Shown: positions 46,404 to 55,600, numbered from the stretch's first letter. The stretch is DNA of 64,000 nucleotides from Hydractinia symbiolongicarpus (GCF_029227915.1 NC_079883.1:6820001-6884000), one strand, 5' to 3'. Numbers and translations are program-made. Notes: a model not told the origin generated them from the letters alone.

Positions 46404-46934
46404 ATGATAGAATATATTAATTTCATAATATTAGTACTAGTACTACTAGTACCACTACTAGTACTTAGTTTTTGCTTTTTTTGTGTTAAAAAATACCTAT
46501 CGCTATTGAAAATGGCTGAAACGGCAATTGATAACTTAATTGCTCTTCCGGGTCCTCCATCCGAGGATGGTAAGAGACAAAAATTGCTGGAGTGTGTGTT
46601 AACCGGAAATAGCAAGCTATACATGGGTAAAATGTATACGGACGATCAAATTCAAAAGCTCAAAGATGATGAGGTGAAGAAACTATTTAGTATATATGAA
46701 GCTAAACTATCAAGTCAAATGGTAAAGTCCTTGGGACAATCAATCATTCACATGTATTCCACGGGAGCTTGTACAGTCTTGGGAATAAACAATCAAGGCG
46801 CATTGAGCAATGACCTGGAAAATGACCTCTTCTTAAACTCTGCCCTTCATAATAATAATATAAATACAACAGATAATAAAGATGTCAGAGGAACAGACTC
46901 AGACTCCTATTCAGGTGACAACGAAGAACCCTAA
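46404..46934 (+). CDS. Element membrane protein, 176 aa
   Basis: A strongly hydrophobic N-terminal span (residues 5-30) is followed by a soluble region with MYTDDQIQKLKDDEVKKLFS and YEAKLSSQMVKSLGQ, and an acidic, Asn/Ser-rich tail. I recall similar proteins in cnidarian Polinton-like elements; function unknown. The last 53 bases overlap the next gene in another frame. Probably a virion membrane or structural protein, inferred from its place in the capsid block. Confidence 0.6.
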   Translation: MIEYINFIILVLVLLVPLLVLSFCFFCVKKYLSLLKMAETAIDNLIALPGPPSEDGKRQKLLECVLTGNSKLYMGKMYTDDQIQKLKDDEVKKLFSIYEAKLSSQMVKSLGQSIIHMYSTGACTVLGINNQGALSNDLENDLFLNSALHNNNINTTDNKDVRGTDSDSYSGDNEEP

Positions 46935-47265
46935 AAAGGTTGAAGCGGGTAAGAGGTTGGCGGAATACAACCGTAAAATGCGGGAAGAATATAAAAAAGC
47001 GGCCATGGCACAAACACAGCCGACTCCTCAGACACAGCCATCTCAAGAAGACAATGCCGGAGAGGCAGAACCTACCATCGTCCCAAATGAAAAGCCTATG
47101 AACTACGCTATAGGGGGAATAATAGCCATCGGTTTGGTTGGTGGATTTGCTTATTTTGTGTATAAACAGAAAGACAATGTACTATTTGCTAGAACTGGGC
47201 CGAAGGGTACCCTACCACAAAACTCCAAAACACCTGTGAGAATAAGTAAACTTGAAATGGAATAA
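46882..47265 (+). CDS. Element protein with one membrane span, 127 aa
   Basis: The N-terminal half is charged (PKKVEAGKRLAEYNRKMREE) with a Gln/Pro/Thr linker. One transmembrane span lies near residues 74-91 (YAIGGIIAIGLVGGFAYFVY), followed by a short C-terminal tail. Its start overlaps the previous gene by 53 bases, so translation or splicing from a shared transcript is likely. A short palindrome, ATATCGCGATAT, lies 7 bp after the stop (47,273-47,284). Function unknown. Confidence 0.6.
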   Translation: MSEEQTQTPIQVTTKNPKKVEAGKRLAEYNRKMREEYKKAAMAQTQPTPQTQPSQEDNAGEAEPTIVPNEKPMNYAIGGIIAIGLVGGFAYFVYKQKDNVLFARTGPKGTLPQNSKTPVRISKLEME

Positions 47266-47309
47266 AGGGATAATATCGCGATATAATAATCTCACAGTAT
47301 AGAAATAAC

Positions 47310-47537
47310 ATGGACAAGAAAAGTATAATCAACGATATATATAAAGCATCGGTCGTCTGCGTTTTCGCTGTAGGCTATTCAATGCTAGGAAAAAAGGTGT
47401 TAAAAATGTCACCACCATCAATTCAAAAGTTTGACTTGGAAGATACCGGAAAACTAGTTGCCATTGTTGCCGCTAGTGAAATGTCAAGGGAATACTTAAT
47501 TAAGCAAAAGATTATACCTGAAACTATCAATATCTAA
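47310..47537 (+). CDS. Small element membrane protein, 75 aa
   Basis: One hydrophobic stretch near residues 10-27 and a second near 48-57 (LVAIVAASEM). The central IQKFDLEDTGKLVA is the part I recognise from related elements. Function unknown. It ends 2 bp before the next gene. Confidence 0.55.
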   Translation: MDKKSIINDIYKASVVCVFAVGYSMLGKKVLKMSPPSIQKFDLEDTGKLVAIVAASEMSREYLIKQKIIPETINI

Positions 47538-47539
47538 AT

Positions 47540-47968
47540 ATGGCTTCAATTGCAATGATGTTGGAAGGAGCCTTAGCCAATGCTTTGGCTTTTACAGGCT
47601 CAAGCTATCTCTTTTCAAGCTTATCAAAACACAGAATTGATAAGGAAAGAAAGCGTCATGATTTGGCCATAGAACAATTACAAAAAGCCCAGGTTTTGTG
47701 GCAACGTAAAAGACAAGAGAGAGTAGACTTTATCAATAAGCAGCTCAGACTTGAAAAGAAGGCCGAAGGAAAATTCATAGAGCTAAATGATGCAATGCGC
47801 GAATATAAAAAAGTGTTTGGAGATAGATCAATTCTTACGGATCTACCGCGGGAACCTGTATTGAGCGACTTTTATACACCTAGTAAGGATCAACATGAAA
47901 GGGAATTGGCCTTTATCGCACTAAGTATGATCGGTGTCGGTGATGCTGTGTGGTATTTTGAAAGATAG
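47540..47968 (+). CDS. Conserved element protein with coiled coil, 142 aa
   Basis: It starts with a hydrophobic segment (MLEGALANALAFTGSSYLF), then a long charged helix (residues about 30-75, KERKRHDLAIEQLQKAQ...), then EPVLSDFYTPS and a terminal hydrophobic helix. From memory it is one of the most constant unknown proteins in cnidarian Polinton-like elements. A membrane-associated virion protein is plausible. It converges with the minus-strand gene at 48,039, with a hairpin between them. Confidence 0.6.
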   Translation: MASIAMMLEGALANALAFTGSSYLFSSLSKHRIDKERKRHDLAIEQLQKAQVLWQRKRQERVDFINKQLRLEKKAEGKFIELNDAMREYKKVFGDRSILTDLPREPVLSDFYTPSKDQHERELAFIALSMIGVGDAVWYFER

Positions 47969-47995
47969 CAAACTATTGCTAGGTAGCACAAAAAG

Positions 47996-48020
47996 TATGT
48001 TACATGATGCGTGTAACATA
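47996..48020. terminator. Inverted repeat between convergent genes
   Basis: Perfect 9-bp arms TATGTTACA and TGTAACATA with a 7-bp loop. It lies 27 bp after the stop of the plus-strand gene and 18 bp beyond the stop of the minus-strand gene, so it could serve both. Confidence 0.5.
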
Positions 48021-48038
48021 TAAGCTGTAGTAGTATCC

Positions 48039-49345
48039 CTAACGCTTTGTCACGAGATAGGTGTATATCAGACCTCCGATTCCAACTATCAAAGCCCACA
48101 AGTTTTGACTCAACCAACCTACCGCTTCTTTCGCTCGATTGAGTATCCATAATACTATGGATCCTAATATACCTGGTAGAGCCGCAGCGGCCGTCCCCGC
48201 CAACCTTCCCAAGAGAGACCCCAACGCATTCAACTTGTTTTTTATCCAGGACCGGAGGTCATTTGCACCGCCCTTTTTATCATCACCTTTGTCATGATTT
48301 TGTGCGTTACCGGTGGATGACCCCCCACCCCCAGGTGACAAAGCTTCTACGAGAAGGCCTATAACCATACCAAATGCCGTTAGTACGCTGACAACAGTGA
48401 TACCCTGCTCACGGAATAGTGTTCGTATCTTTTCACCCAATGTTGTATCTTTGTCAAGGACTTTGGTAATCGTCTCCTTGATGCTTTTTATTTGACTGTT
48501 AACTTACCTTTGAGAATATCGATACTCTCATGGTGAAGGATCAAATCATCGTTTAGTTTTTCCAACCTTGTTTTCACTTTCTCTCTCTGTTTATCGGTGT
48601 ATGTCTTGGATTCGTTAGGATCTCTCATCTCTTTCAACTTGTTTTTTTCCTTCTCGATTTTGTGTTCGGTCTTAACCATTTTAGCGGTCGCAAGCTGAAG
48701 ACCTCCTCGCACTTTTTTCAATGATTTATCCAATCCATACATATCACGCAAAGGGTGTTCAAACATAGGAGGGGTCTGAGTTTCTTTATCGTATACGGAT
48801 TGTTTTTTCATAAATGAAATTAAATCTTCCGTACTGTTTACCACATCCCTGGATATAGCTTCTAATTCTACATCACTTGCTGTTTCTATTTTAGATGATG
48901 AGGGTAGTTCTTCTTGTATTTTGTTTAGCTTAGCTGCCTGTCAGGCTGTAATCTTACCTTTTGGTATGTCAAAGCCTAAATTACGCAGCCTTCTCTTGCC
49001 TAATATATCTGATATAGTACCAGTAGCCCTTAGTCTTCCATTGTTTGTCAATGGCCTGTTATCGTCTTTGTAGTATAGTTCACCATCTCTAATTTCAAAC
49101 AGGTCGGTATATAACACCTCAGGTTTTGGTTGGAATCTTTCAGATAATCTATCATACAACCCTTCAACTATTTCCTGCAAAACTCTAGTATTCTGACTGA
49201 GACCCCCGAATGATGTTTCTTCCTCACCCGGTGTGTGTATTTGTACTCGCGTACAGTCCCTGGTGGGTATGAGAGGAAACGTTTCATCGGTACCTTCATC
49301 CGGTCTCCCATGGTCTCCAAAAGGGTCAATGTCAATGTCTGCTAT
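48039..49345 (-). pseudogene. Coiled-coil/membrane element protein, broken
   Basis: One gene of about 435 codons read from 49,345. The expected start codon is ATA (IADIDIDPFGDHG follows), so the start appears lost. An in-frame TGA lies near 48,945, after GKITA. A frame change lies near 48,490, between GKLTVK and IKSIKET. Order of parts: an acidic N-terminus, an NLGFDIPKG region, a long coiled coil (48,560-48,700), and a C-terminal part with Gly-rich linker and several hydrophobic helices (LPGILGSIVLWILNRA, then LWALIVGIGGLIYTYL). The last part (48,440-48,039) is the best preserved. Known to me only as a conserved unknown of such elements. Confidence 0.6.
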
Positions 49346-49397
49346 TTTTTATTATTTAGAGGATAGTTTTTTCTTTTTAATAAGGTAATAAACTAAA
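49346..49397. promoter_or_regulatory. Divergent promoter, duplicated before next gene
   Basis: The segment 'ttattatttagaggatag' followed by a T-run stands just before the gene at 49,398. It recurs at about 49,917-49,940 before the paralogue at 49,958. Conservation of the non-coding leader along with the coding sequence suggests a promoter motif. Confidence 0.45.
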
Positions 49398-49883
49398 ATG
49401 GCTGGGATTAAGATTTACACCGATTATTCGAGGGAGGAAGACAAGTTTAACACAAACACACTTAATTCCCAACTTGACGAGTTGGTAAAATTACAAAAGA
49501 AATTCCGGGACAATAAGTGTAAATACAACAAAGCACTAGACCGATTAGCGATTTCGCGCATCATCTCGGAAACCTTAGCCGTTACCAGTTCGATAGCAGC
49601 TACCGCTACCATTATTGGAAATTTAGGGAATCCTATAGGACTTTCCGGTATATTCATATCCAGCTCCGTTTCCCGTGCCATTATCGTAGCATCGATTAAG
49701 AGATATCAAAAGAAACTTAAGAAAGTCATGGCTTTATGTTATGTTGTAAGATCTGCTATTGATGTGTTTGAAAGCACTTTATCACGGCAACCGTCTGATA
49801 ATATTAGCCGCATGGAATTTCAAAGTTTGTGTGGTATATACTACGAAACTCTTGAAAATATAAGTAAAATAGATGGAGTTTAA
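49398..49883 (+). CDS. Element protein, paralogue 1 (161 aa)
   Basis: The N-terminal amphipathic helix region contains LNSQLDELVKLQKKFRD and KALDRLAIS. Two hydrophobic helices follow (near 58-78 and 80-95), then a basic KRYQKKLKKV motif and a helical C-terminus. The layout, helix bundle plus membrane hairpin, resembles membrane-active or scaffold proteins. The family is abundant in cnidarian repeats by memory, function unknown. It is a tandem duplicate of the gene at 49,958 and slightly truncated at its C-terminus. An inverted repeat (ATTCT, 4-bp loop, AGAAT) follows at 49,887-49,900. Confidence 0.6.
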   Translation: MAGIKIYTDYSREEDKFNTNTLNSQLDELVKLQKKFRDNKCKYNKALDRLAISRIISETLAVTSSIAATATIIGNLGNPIGLSGIFISSSVSRAIIVASIKRYQKKLKKVMALCYVVRSAIDVFESTLSRQPSDNISRMEFQSLCGIYYETLENISKIDGV

Positions 49884-49957
49884 AAAATTCTCAAAAGAAT
49901 CATGAAAGGCGGTTTTTTTATTATTTAGAGGATAGTTTTTCTTTGTAATAACCTAAA

Positions 49958-50554
49958 ATGGCCGATCTTAAGATTTATCCAAAGTTACCCACCGCTCCCG
50001 AGTATTCGAGTGAGCAAGACAAGTTTAACACAAATACAGTTAATTCCCAACTTGATGAGTTGGTAAAATTACAAAAGAAATTCCGGGACAAGGAGTATAA
50101 AAACAACAAAGCACTAGACCGATTAGCGATTTCACTACACATCTCAGAAACCTTAGCCATTTCCACCGGTATTGGTACGACAGCAACCAGCGCTACCCTT
50201 GTTGGAATTCCCATTATAGGACTTTCCAGTGTATCCATAGGTGGAGCTATATCCTGTACCATTATCTCGGCATCGATTAAGAGATATCAAAAGAAACTAA
50301 ACAAAGTCATGAAATTATGTGATGTTGTAACATCTGCTATTGCTGTGTTTGAAAACTCTTTCTCACGAGCATTGAATGATGATAATATTAGCCACATGGA
50401 ATTTCAAACTTTGTGTGGTATATACTACGAAGCTCTGGAAAAGATGACCAAAACAGATAGAAAGATGGAGAGTGAAACACGCAATCAGTTTGAAAAAAGT
50501 TTAATGGCGGAAGTTCAAAGTCTAAAAAAGACGTTAAATCAGGAACAAAGTTAG
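49958..50554 (+). CDS. Element protein, paralogue 2 (198 aa)
   Basis: It shares blocks LNSQLDELVKLQKKFRD (here with Val before Asn), KALDRLAIS and SIKRYQKKL with the gene just upstream. It is longer at both ends, with a Pro-containing N-terminal stretch (KLPTAPEYSSEQDKFN) and a C-terminal charged coiled coil (KMESETRNQFEKSLMAE). It has two central hydrophobic helices. The frame is intact. Function unknown. A weak inverted repeat (CACAT and ATGTG) follows at 50,577-50,591. Confidence 0.6.
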   Translation: MADLKIYPKLPTAPEYSSEQDKFNTNTVNSQLDELVKLQKKFRDKEYKNNKALDRLAISLHISETLAISTGIGTTATSATLVGIPIIGLSSVSIGGAISCTIISASIKRYQKKLNKVMKLCDVVTSAIAVFENSFSRALNDDNISHMEFQTLCGIYYEALEKMTKTDRKMESETRNQFEKSLMAEVQSLKKTLNQEQS

Positions 50555-50729
50555 TAATGTGTGCCTGTATACCACTCACATATTTCATGTGCTATTTGAA
50601 AAATTAATATTTGAAAGTAAGGCGGTTTTTTAATTATGACATTATGTGGCGCGATCGTCCCTTTTTCCCCCAAGACTGAGCCATAGCGGCCCTACCTGCC
50701 GACCGCCCCGCGCGATCCTCGGCACAATC

Positions 50730-50754
50730 ATCTTTACCAGAAACAGGTAAAGAT
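50730..50754. terminator. Inverted repeat after the integrase gene
   Basis: Perfect 9-bp arms ATCTTTACC and GGTAAAGAT with a 7-bp loop, 25 bp past the stop of the minus-strand integrase gene. Confidence 0.45.
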
Positions 50755-50778
50755 ACTTTTTATGTATCGCCCCCTTTT

Positions 50779-51517
50779 TCACCAACCTTGCACATAATCA
50801 GGAGGTAATTCTGTATCTTCAGGTATTAACATCAATTCCTCTTTTACAAAAGCCCGTCTGGGTCCGTCTTGAACATAGTACATTACACGGTTACCAGGTT
50901 GCGCTATTACCTCACGCAATATATATGTGTTTGTCGACCATATTCTATCGGTTGCCCGTCTCGGCCCATCATCATGCTCTTCACCAGGTTGTAGTAAATA
51001 TCTATACAAGCCATCTTGAGGTAATTCTACTTCAGGTGGATAATTCTCTCGTTTAGCAAGAGGCACCTCTTTCATTATAATAGCATCTTTTGGTTTCATA
51101 CCAATCATCTGCGTCTTTGTATCGTTTAGCCTATCAATCAGTTTATACAGATGCTTAACCCATGTAGATGATACCTTTTCCGAATCATTCAGTTCTTGGG
51201 CATCTTGTATTTTGAATAAATTTTCCGGCAGCATCGATTCCCGACAAAATGTACTTATATTTATTACCATACAGTATGTCACCAGGCATGTACAATAAAT
51301 CGAATTGATGTAAATCATTAGGGGTGGTAACTTCATAATGTGGTCTTTCAACATGTTTTGGGGCGGGTAAATGTACTTGCCAAAATGCTTGTTTTGATAG
51401 CCACTTCTTAATCTCCTTTGGCCTGAAGCCGAATCCTCTTAAATTCTGAACAGCCTTTTGTCCTTTCCATAAATTTTAAGGTTGATAGTAAGTCTCTTGA
51501 AGTTTAGAGTTTGACAT
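50779..51517 (-). pseudogene. Retrovirus-type integrase, internally deleted
   Basis: The start (ATG at 51,517) leads to an N-terminal region (LRGFGFRPKEIKKWLSKQAF) after a premature TAA at codon 14. The frame runs to the first catalytic block (NDLHQFDLLYMP, whose Asp is the first of the D,D-35-E triad) and on to KYKYILSGIDAA near 51,235. There the text jumps to a C-terminal region in another frame (ELNDSEKVSSTWVKHLY onward), with the end block around WSTNTYILREVI and MYYVQDGPRRAFVKEELMLI. The part of the core carrying the second Asp and the Glu is absent. So this copy has no working integrase. Confidence 0.75.
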
Positions 51518-51612
51518 GTTTTATTTATGCACACCTTTATTTATCTCCTTTTTGTTATGATGTAGCACGATAAAAGTGCTTAAAAGTATTTTTTTACTGA
51601 TTATATGTAAAG

Positions 51613-51924
51613 ATGTCTGACATAACAAATCAAACGGATCTACATTGTGATACCACCAATGGTGGTGTATCCGACTACAAATTAATGAAACTCAAAGAGT
51701 TGAAAGAATTGGCTAAATCCCGTGGGGTGAAATATATTTGTGGAATGAATAAAGCTAAATTGATTGAGGTGATTGAGAGGAATGATATTGATCCATCCTA
51801 CACCATCGACCTAGATACCAAACAAGAATGGTATGGATACTGTTCCAACTGGAGGGTAAACAACAGAGAAGCATATCTAAGATGTCAAAAACGTTATAAC
51901 GATAAGAGATCTTCCAAAAGGTGA
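51613..51924 (+). CDS. SAP-domain protein, 103 aa
   Basis: Residues about 24-57 (LMKLKELKELAKSRGVKY, then MNKAKLIEVIE) fit the helix-loop-helix SAP fold, a small DNA-binding module. The C-terminal half is basic with several Tyr and Trp and two Cys. Two further genes downstream begin with related SAP-like segments, so the module has been reused within the element. It may be involved in genome binding, regulation or replication. The frame is intact. Confidence 0.65.
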   Translation: MSDITNQTDLHCDTTNGGVSDYKLMKLKELKELAKSRGVKYICGMNKAKLIEVIERNDIDPSYTIDLDTKQEWYGYCSNWRVNNREAYLRCQKRYNDKRSSKR

Positions 51925-51942
51925 TTGGACCTAGATTGTTTT

Positions 51943-51964
51943 TTGTTACTCGCGCGGGTAACAA
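51943..51964. terminator. GTTAC/GTAAC palindrome, copy 1
   Basis: This near-perfect 22-bp palindrome has arms TTGTTACTCGC and GGGTAACAA (one mismatch) and starts 19 bp after the SAP gene stop. The same sequence is at 52,546-52,567. It could end the upstream transcript or be an operator of the next gene, since it is also 76 bp before that start. Confidence 0.5.
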
Positions 51965-52039
51965 ATGTTATGAATCTTTTTTAGTTACACGATTATAAAA
52001 CTATCTTAAAGATTCATAAATCGTATATCACAACCAGGC

Positions 52040-52468
52040 ATGAATTCGAGAAATACAGTTTCCGAATTAATACATCTCGCTAGAGAACATCTCGCTAGAG
52101 AACGCGGCCTACATGGCTACTTAAGGCTCAGAAAGGCCAATCTGATCGAATTATTGAGACCCACTACCGTGTCAGCACTGGTACCCGTGCCGAGACCAAA
52201 TGGATCAGCACCGATACCCATGGATCCAATCGATGAGGATAATGTTGAGCCGCATCAGCCGGCTATCCCAGACTATGACATTGATACCTTGGATGAATCG
52301 GAAAAATGTATAATTTGTTATTCACAACGAAAGGACGCGACCATTGTTCATTGGACCACCGGGCATTTTTGCTGCTGTTTATCGTGCGCATCTATATTGA
52401 AATCGGAGGGAGATAAATGCCCCATATGTCGCGCATCCATCGATCTTGTCATTAAACAATATAATTGA
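52040..52468 (+). CDS. SAP plus MDM2-type RING protein (predicted E3 ligase)
   Basis: A 142-residue protein. Residues 5-41 form a SAP-like N-terminus (NTVSELIHLAREHLARERG, RKANLIELL) related to the polymerase N-terminus. A Pro-rich and acidic linker follows, then a C-terminal RING (90-142). Zinc ligands are Cys90, Cys93, His104, His109, Cys113, Cys116, Cys127 and Cys130: a C2H2C4 pattern. The spacing (2, 10, 4, 3, 2, 10, 2 residues between) is the same as in the MDM2 RING. It also shares the IVHxxTGH core, CAxxLK, CPxCR, and a short C-terminal tail ending near a Tyr. Such RINGs recruit ubiquitin-conjugating enzymes and dimerise through the tail. The frame is intact in an otherwise decayed element. 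The target is unknown; the SAP part suggests DNA or chromatin. Confidence 0.75.
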   Translation: MNSRNTVSELIHLAREHLARERGLHGYLRLRKANLIELLRPTTVSALVPVPRPNGSAPIPMDPIDEDNVEPHQPAIPDYDIDTLDESEKCIICYSQRKDATIVHWTTGHFCCCLSCASILKSEGDKCPICRASIDLVIKQYN

Positions 52469-52545
52469 GGGGTCAGATTGCAAACTAAAAATTGAATCCT
52501 ATCACTGTAATGTGAAGGTGGGGGCCCAGGTACCTAGATTGTTTT

Positions 52546-52567
52546 TTGTTACTCGCGCGAGTAACAA
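52546..52567. terminator. GTTAC/GTAAC palindrome, copy 2
   Basis: A perfect 22-bp palindrome with half-site TTGTTACTCGC, 78 bp after the RING gene stop and 49 bp before the polymerase ATG. It lies in a block (52,534-52,640) duplicated from 51,931-52,060 together with the first codons of the gene. Confidence 0.5.
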
Positions 52568-52615
52568 ATGTTATGAATCTTTTTTTAGTTCATAAATCGT
52601 ATATCACAAACCGAT

Positions 52616-55600
52616 ATGACTTCGAGAAATACAGTTGCTGAATTAAGAGATCTCTCTAGAGAACGCGGCCTACATGGCTACTCAAGGCTCAGAAAGGCTG
52701 ATCTAATTGAATTATTGACACCCACTACCGTGTCAGCACCAGTTAGACTGGTACCCGTGCCAAGACCCACCAGACCAGTACCAGCGCCGAGACCAAATAG
52801 ACCCATACCGATGCTTAGACCCGTACCAGCACCGAGACCCACGAGATCCATACGGATTAGGACCGCAGGTCCTAGCCAACAAGACATGGATTTGTTTGAA
52901 GAGCAAGAAATGATTAAAACCAGACCTATTGTGAAAAGCAAGTTGATTGAATGGAGAGACTGGTTGATAAATCATGTACCTAAGGCTATTAAGGATAAAA
53001 CAACAAAAGCTTTCAAAACCATGAAGGATAAGATCATGGGTTTGTATAAAAAGGGCAGTGGAGAGAAAGAGGTGAAGGAGGAAGAAAACCCCTATACCCC
53101 TATTGAAGAAGCGTTTAAAGGTTCCTACAAAAGGTTCAAGATAAACCCTGACGGTGGTGGGAAGAATGTCAAGGTCTTTCTCGAAAAGGTCGAGCATGTC
53201 GTCAAGAGGTTGATGAGTGACGTGCTCTGGCAAAAGAAGTCATTGAAGACTCAGGCGACCTTGTGGGTGAAGTGGGTAAGGGAGGACACCAGCTCAGCTG
53301 ATGCCCCGTATGTACATGTCAATAAAGCTTTCAACAGCTATATGGAGATACTGCACGCCCACGATGACACCCATGATGTTTTCGATCGGATGCGTAACAA
53401 GATAATCGAGCAGATTGAAGACTTTGCTCTACCTGCCAGCGGGTTCACAATCGAAAGGATCCTACATATGCATGTGGACTTTCATAAACTGAAATTAACC
53501 AGAGGTAGTTCTTACTTGCCGCTGTAGAGAACTTCAGTGGTAAGCGATCCGTGATTAACCCGCATAACGAGGATGACGAGGACTGTTTCAGATGGGCCAT
53601 TATCGCTGCTCTCAATCATGATAAGATCGATAATCATCCTGAACGAATCTCGAACCTTAAGAAGCATGATAAGTATAACTGGGATGGTCTAACTTTCCCA
53701 ATGGCGCTAAATAAAATAGATTTGTTTGAGAGAAGGAACCCCGATGTCGCTGTGCATGTTTTGACAAAGGATGAGGGGGAAGGTATTTACATGTGTCGCA
53801 AGTCGAAGCATCTGGATCGTAAGGAGACGGTTGTTTTGTTCTTGCTACATGAGGAGGAGAAGAGACATTACATCGCCGTTAAAAACTTGAGCGGTGTCCT
53901 GAGCAAGGCCAACTCAAAGCATGAACATAAGGAGTATTATTGCTTGAATTGTCTCTCTGGTTTTCCAAGCGAACAGAAAAGGGATGAGCACTTTGAGTAT
54001 TGCAAGAATAACGATGCTGCTAAGATTCAACTCCCTGAGGAGGATAGCACCTTAACCTTCACTGATGGTAAGTTTCAGCTCAAAGCTCCATTCATCATGT
54101 ATGCCGATTTCGAAGCTTTCACAAAAGAGTTGCCCGAAGAAGAGAGAAAATGCGGATCATCCACCGAGAAAGTTGGTAAACATGTTCCCACTGGATTCTG
54201 TTGTTATAGTAAATATGCTCATGGTGAAGTGCTGGACCCTCTGAAGTTTTACCGCGGTGAGGACTGTGTTCCGCGCTTTGTAGATCATGTAGTTTCTGAG
54301 GCGAAAAGGTTATATAACATGTTTCCTCAGAAAGCAATGGATCCACTGACGGAGAAGGAGCGTGACAGTTTCAAGAGAGCCAGGGTGTGCCACATTTGCA
54401 TGGAAGAATTTGATGACAAGGATGACATCAAGGTTAGGGATCACTGCCATTTCACCGGTAAGTTTCGCGAGGCTGCCCATCGAGAATGTAATATCCGATA
54501 CAAAGTGCCTAATTATATTCCGGTTGTCTTTTATAATCTGAGTGGCTACGATGCACATCTATTCATCAAAGAGCTTGCTAAACAGCATGGAGAGAAAGGT
54601 ATAAGCGTCATTGCCGAAAATAAGGAGAAATATATCTCTTTCTCGACGGATGTTAAGGTTGGTGAATACATTGACAAAAATAGAGAGACTAAAGCCAAAA
54701 AGATAAAATTAAGATTCATCGATTCGGTTCGTTTCATGGCTAGTAGCCTGGATAAGTTGGTAAACAATCTCTCTGATGATCAGTGTAAAAATCTTCAAAA
54801 AATTTTTCAATGATGATGAGCAATTCAAAATAATGAGAAGAAATGGTGTATACCCATATGAATATGTTGATTCATTCGATAGGTTTAATGAAACTAAGCT
54901 TCCGTCGAAGGATGATTTTTATAGCAAGTTGAACATGAGTGGTATCAGTGATGCTGACTATGCGCATGCCCAAAAGGTATGGAAAGACATGAAAGTTGAA
55001 AATATGGGTGTTTATCATGATATATATCTCAAGACTGATGTGCTGCTTCTGAGTGATGTGTTTGAGACCTTCAGGGAAACATGCTTGAGAAACTACGATC
55101 TAGACCCGGCTCACTTTTACACCGCTCCGGGATTAACCTGGAGGGCGTGTTTGAAAAAGACCAAGGTTAGTCTAGATTTATTGTCGGATATGGAGATGGT
55201 CCTGTTCATTGAGAGGGGTATTAGGGGTGGATTGTGTCAGGCTGTCCACCGCTACGCCAAAGCCAACAATAAGTATATGGGGGACAAGTACAACATATCG
55301 GAGAGGAAGGAGATGGTTAGCTATCTCCAGTACCTCGATGCAAATAATTTGTACGGCTGGGCCATGATTAGGAAGCTGCCGACTGGAGGGTTTGAGTGGG
55401 TTGACACCGGTAAACTTTCGCACTTCACACCTGAACTGATTTCGCAATTAGCTGTGGAAAACGGTGAAGAGGGGTACATCCTTGAGGTCGATGTGAGCTA
55501 TCCACAGGAGCTTCACGATTCTCATAACGATCTTCCTTTCATGCCTGAGAGGAAGGTTATCAATGGGGTCGAGAAGCTGACACCGTGTCTTTCAAACAAG

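Noticed and set aside
48488-48960. Possible 12-nt introns (GTAAG...CAG) at both breaks of the minus-strand element gene
   Set aside because: Such introns are far too short to be spliced, and the TGA at the first break is not removed by skipping them; ordinary decay explains both.
54780-54820. Programmed ribosomal frameshift in the polymerase
   Set aside because: The A/T run could look slippery, but two other breaks, one with lost residues, show general decay, and no downstream pseudoknot was seen.
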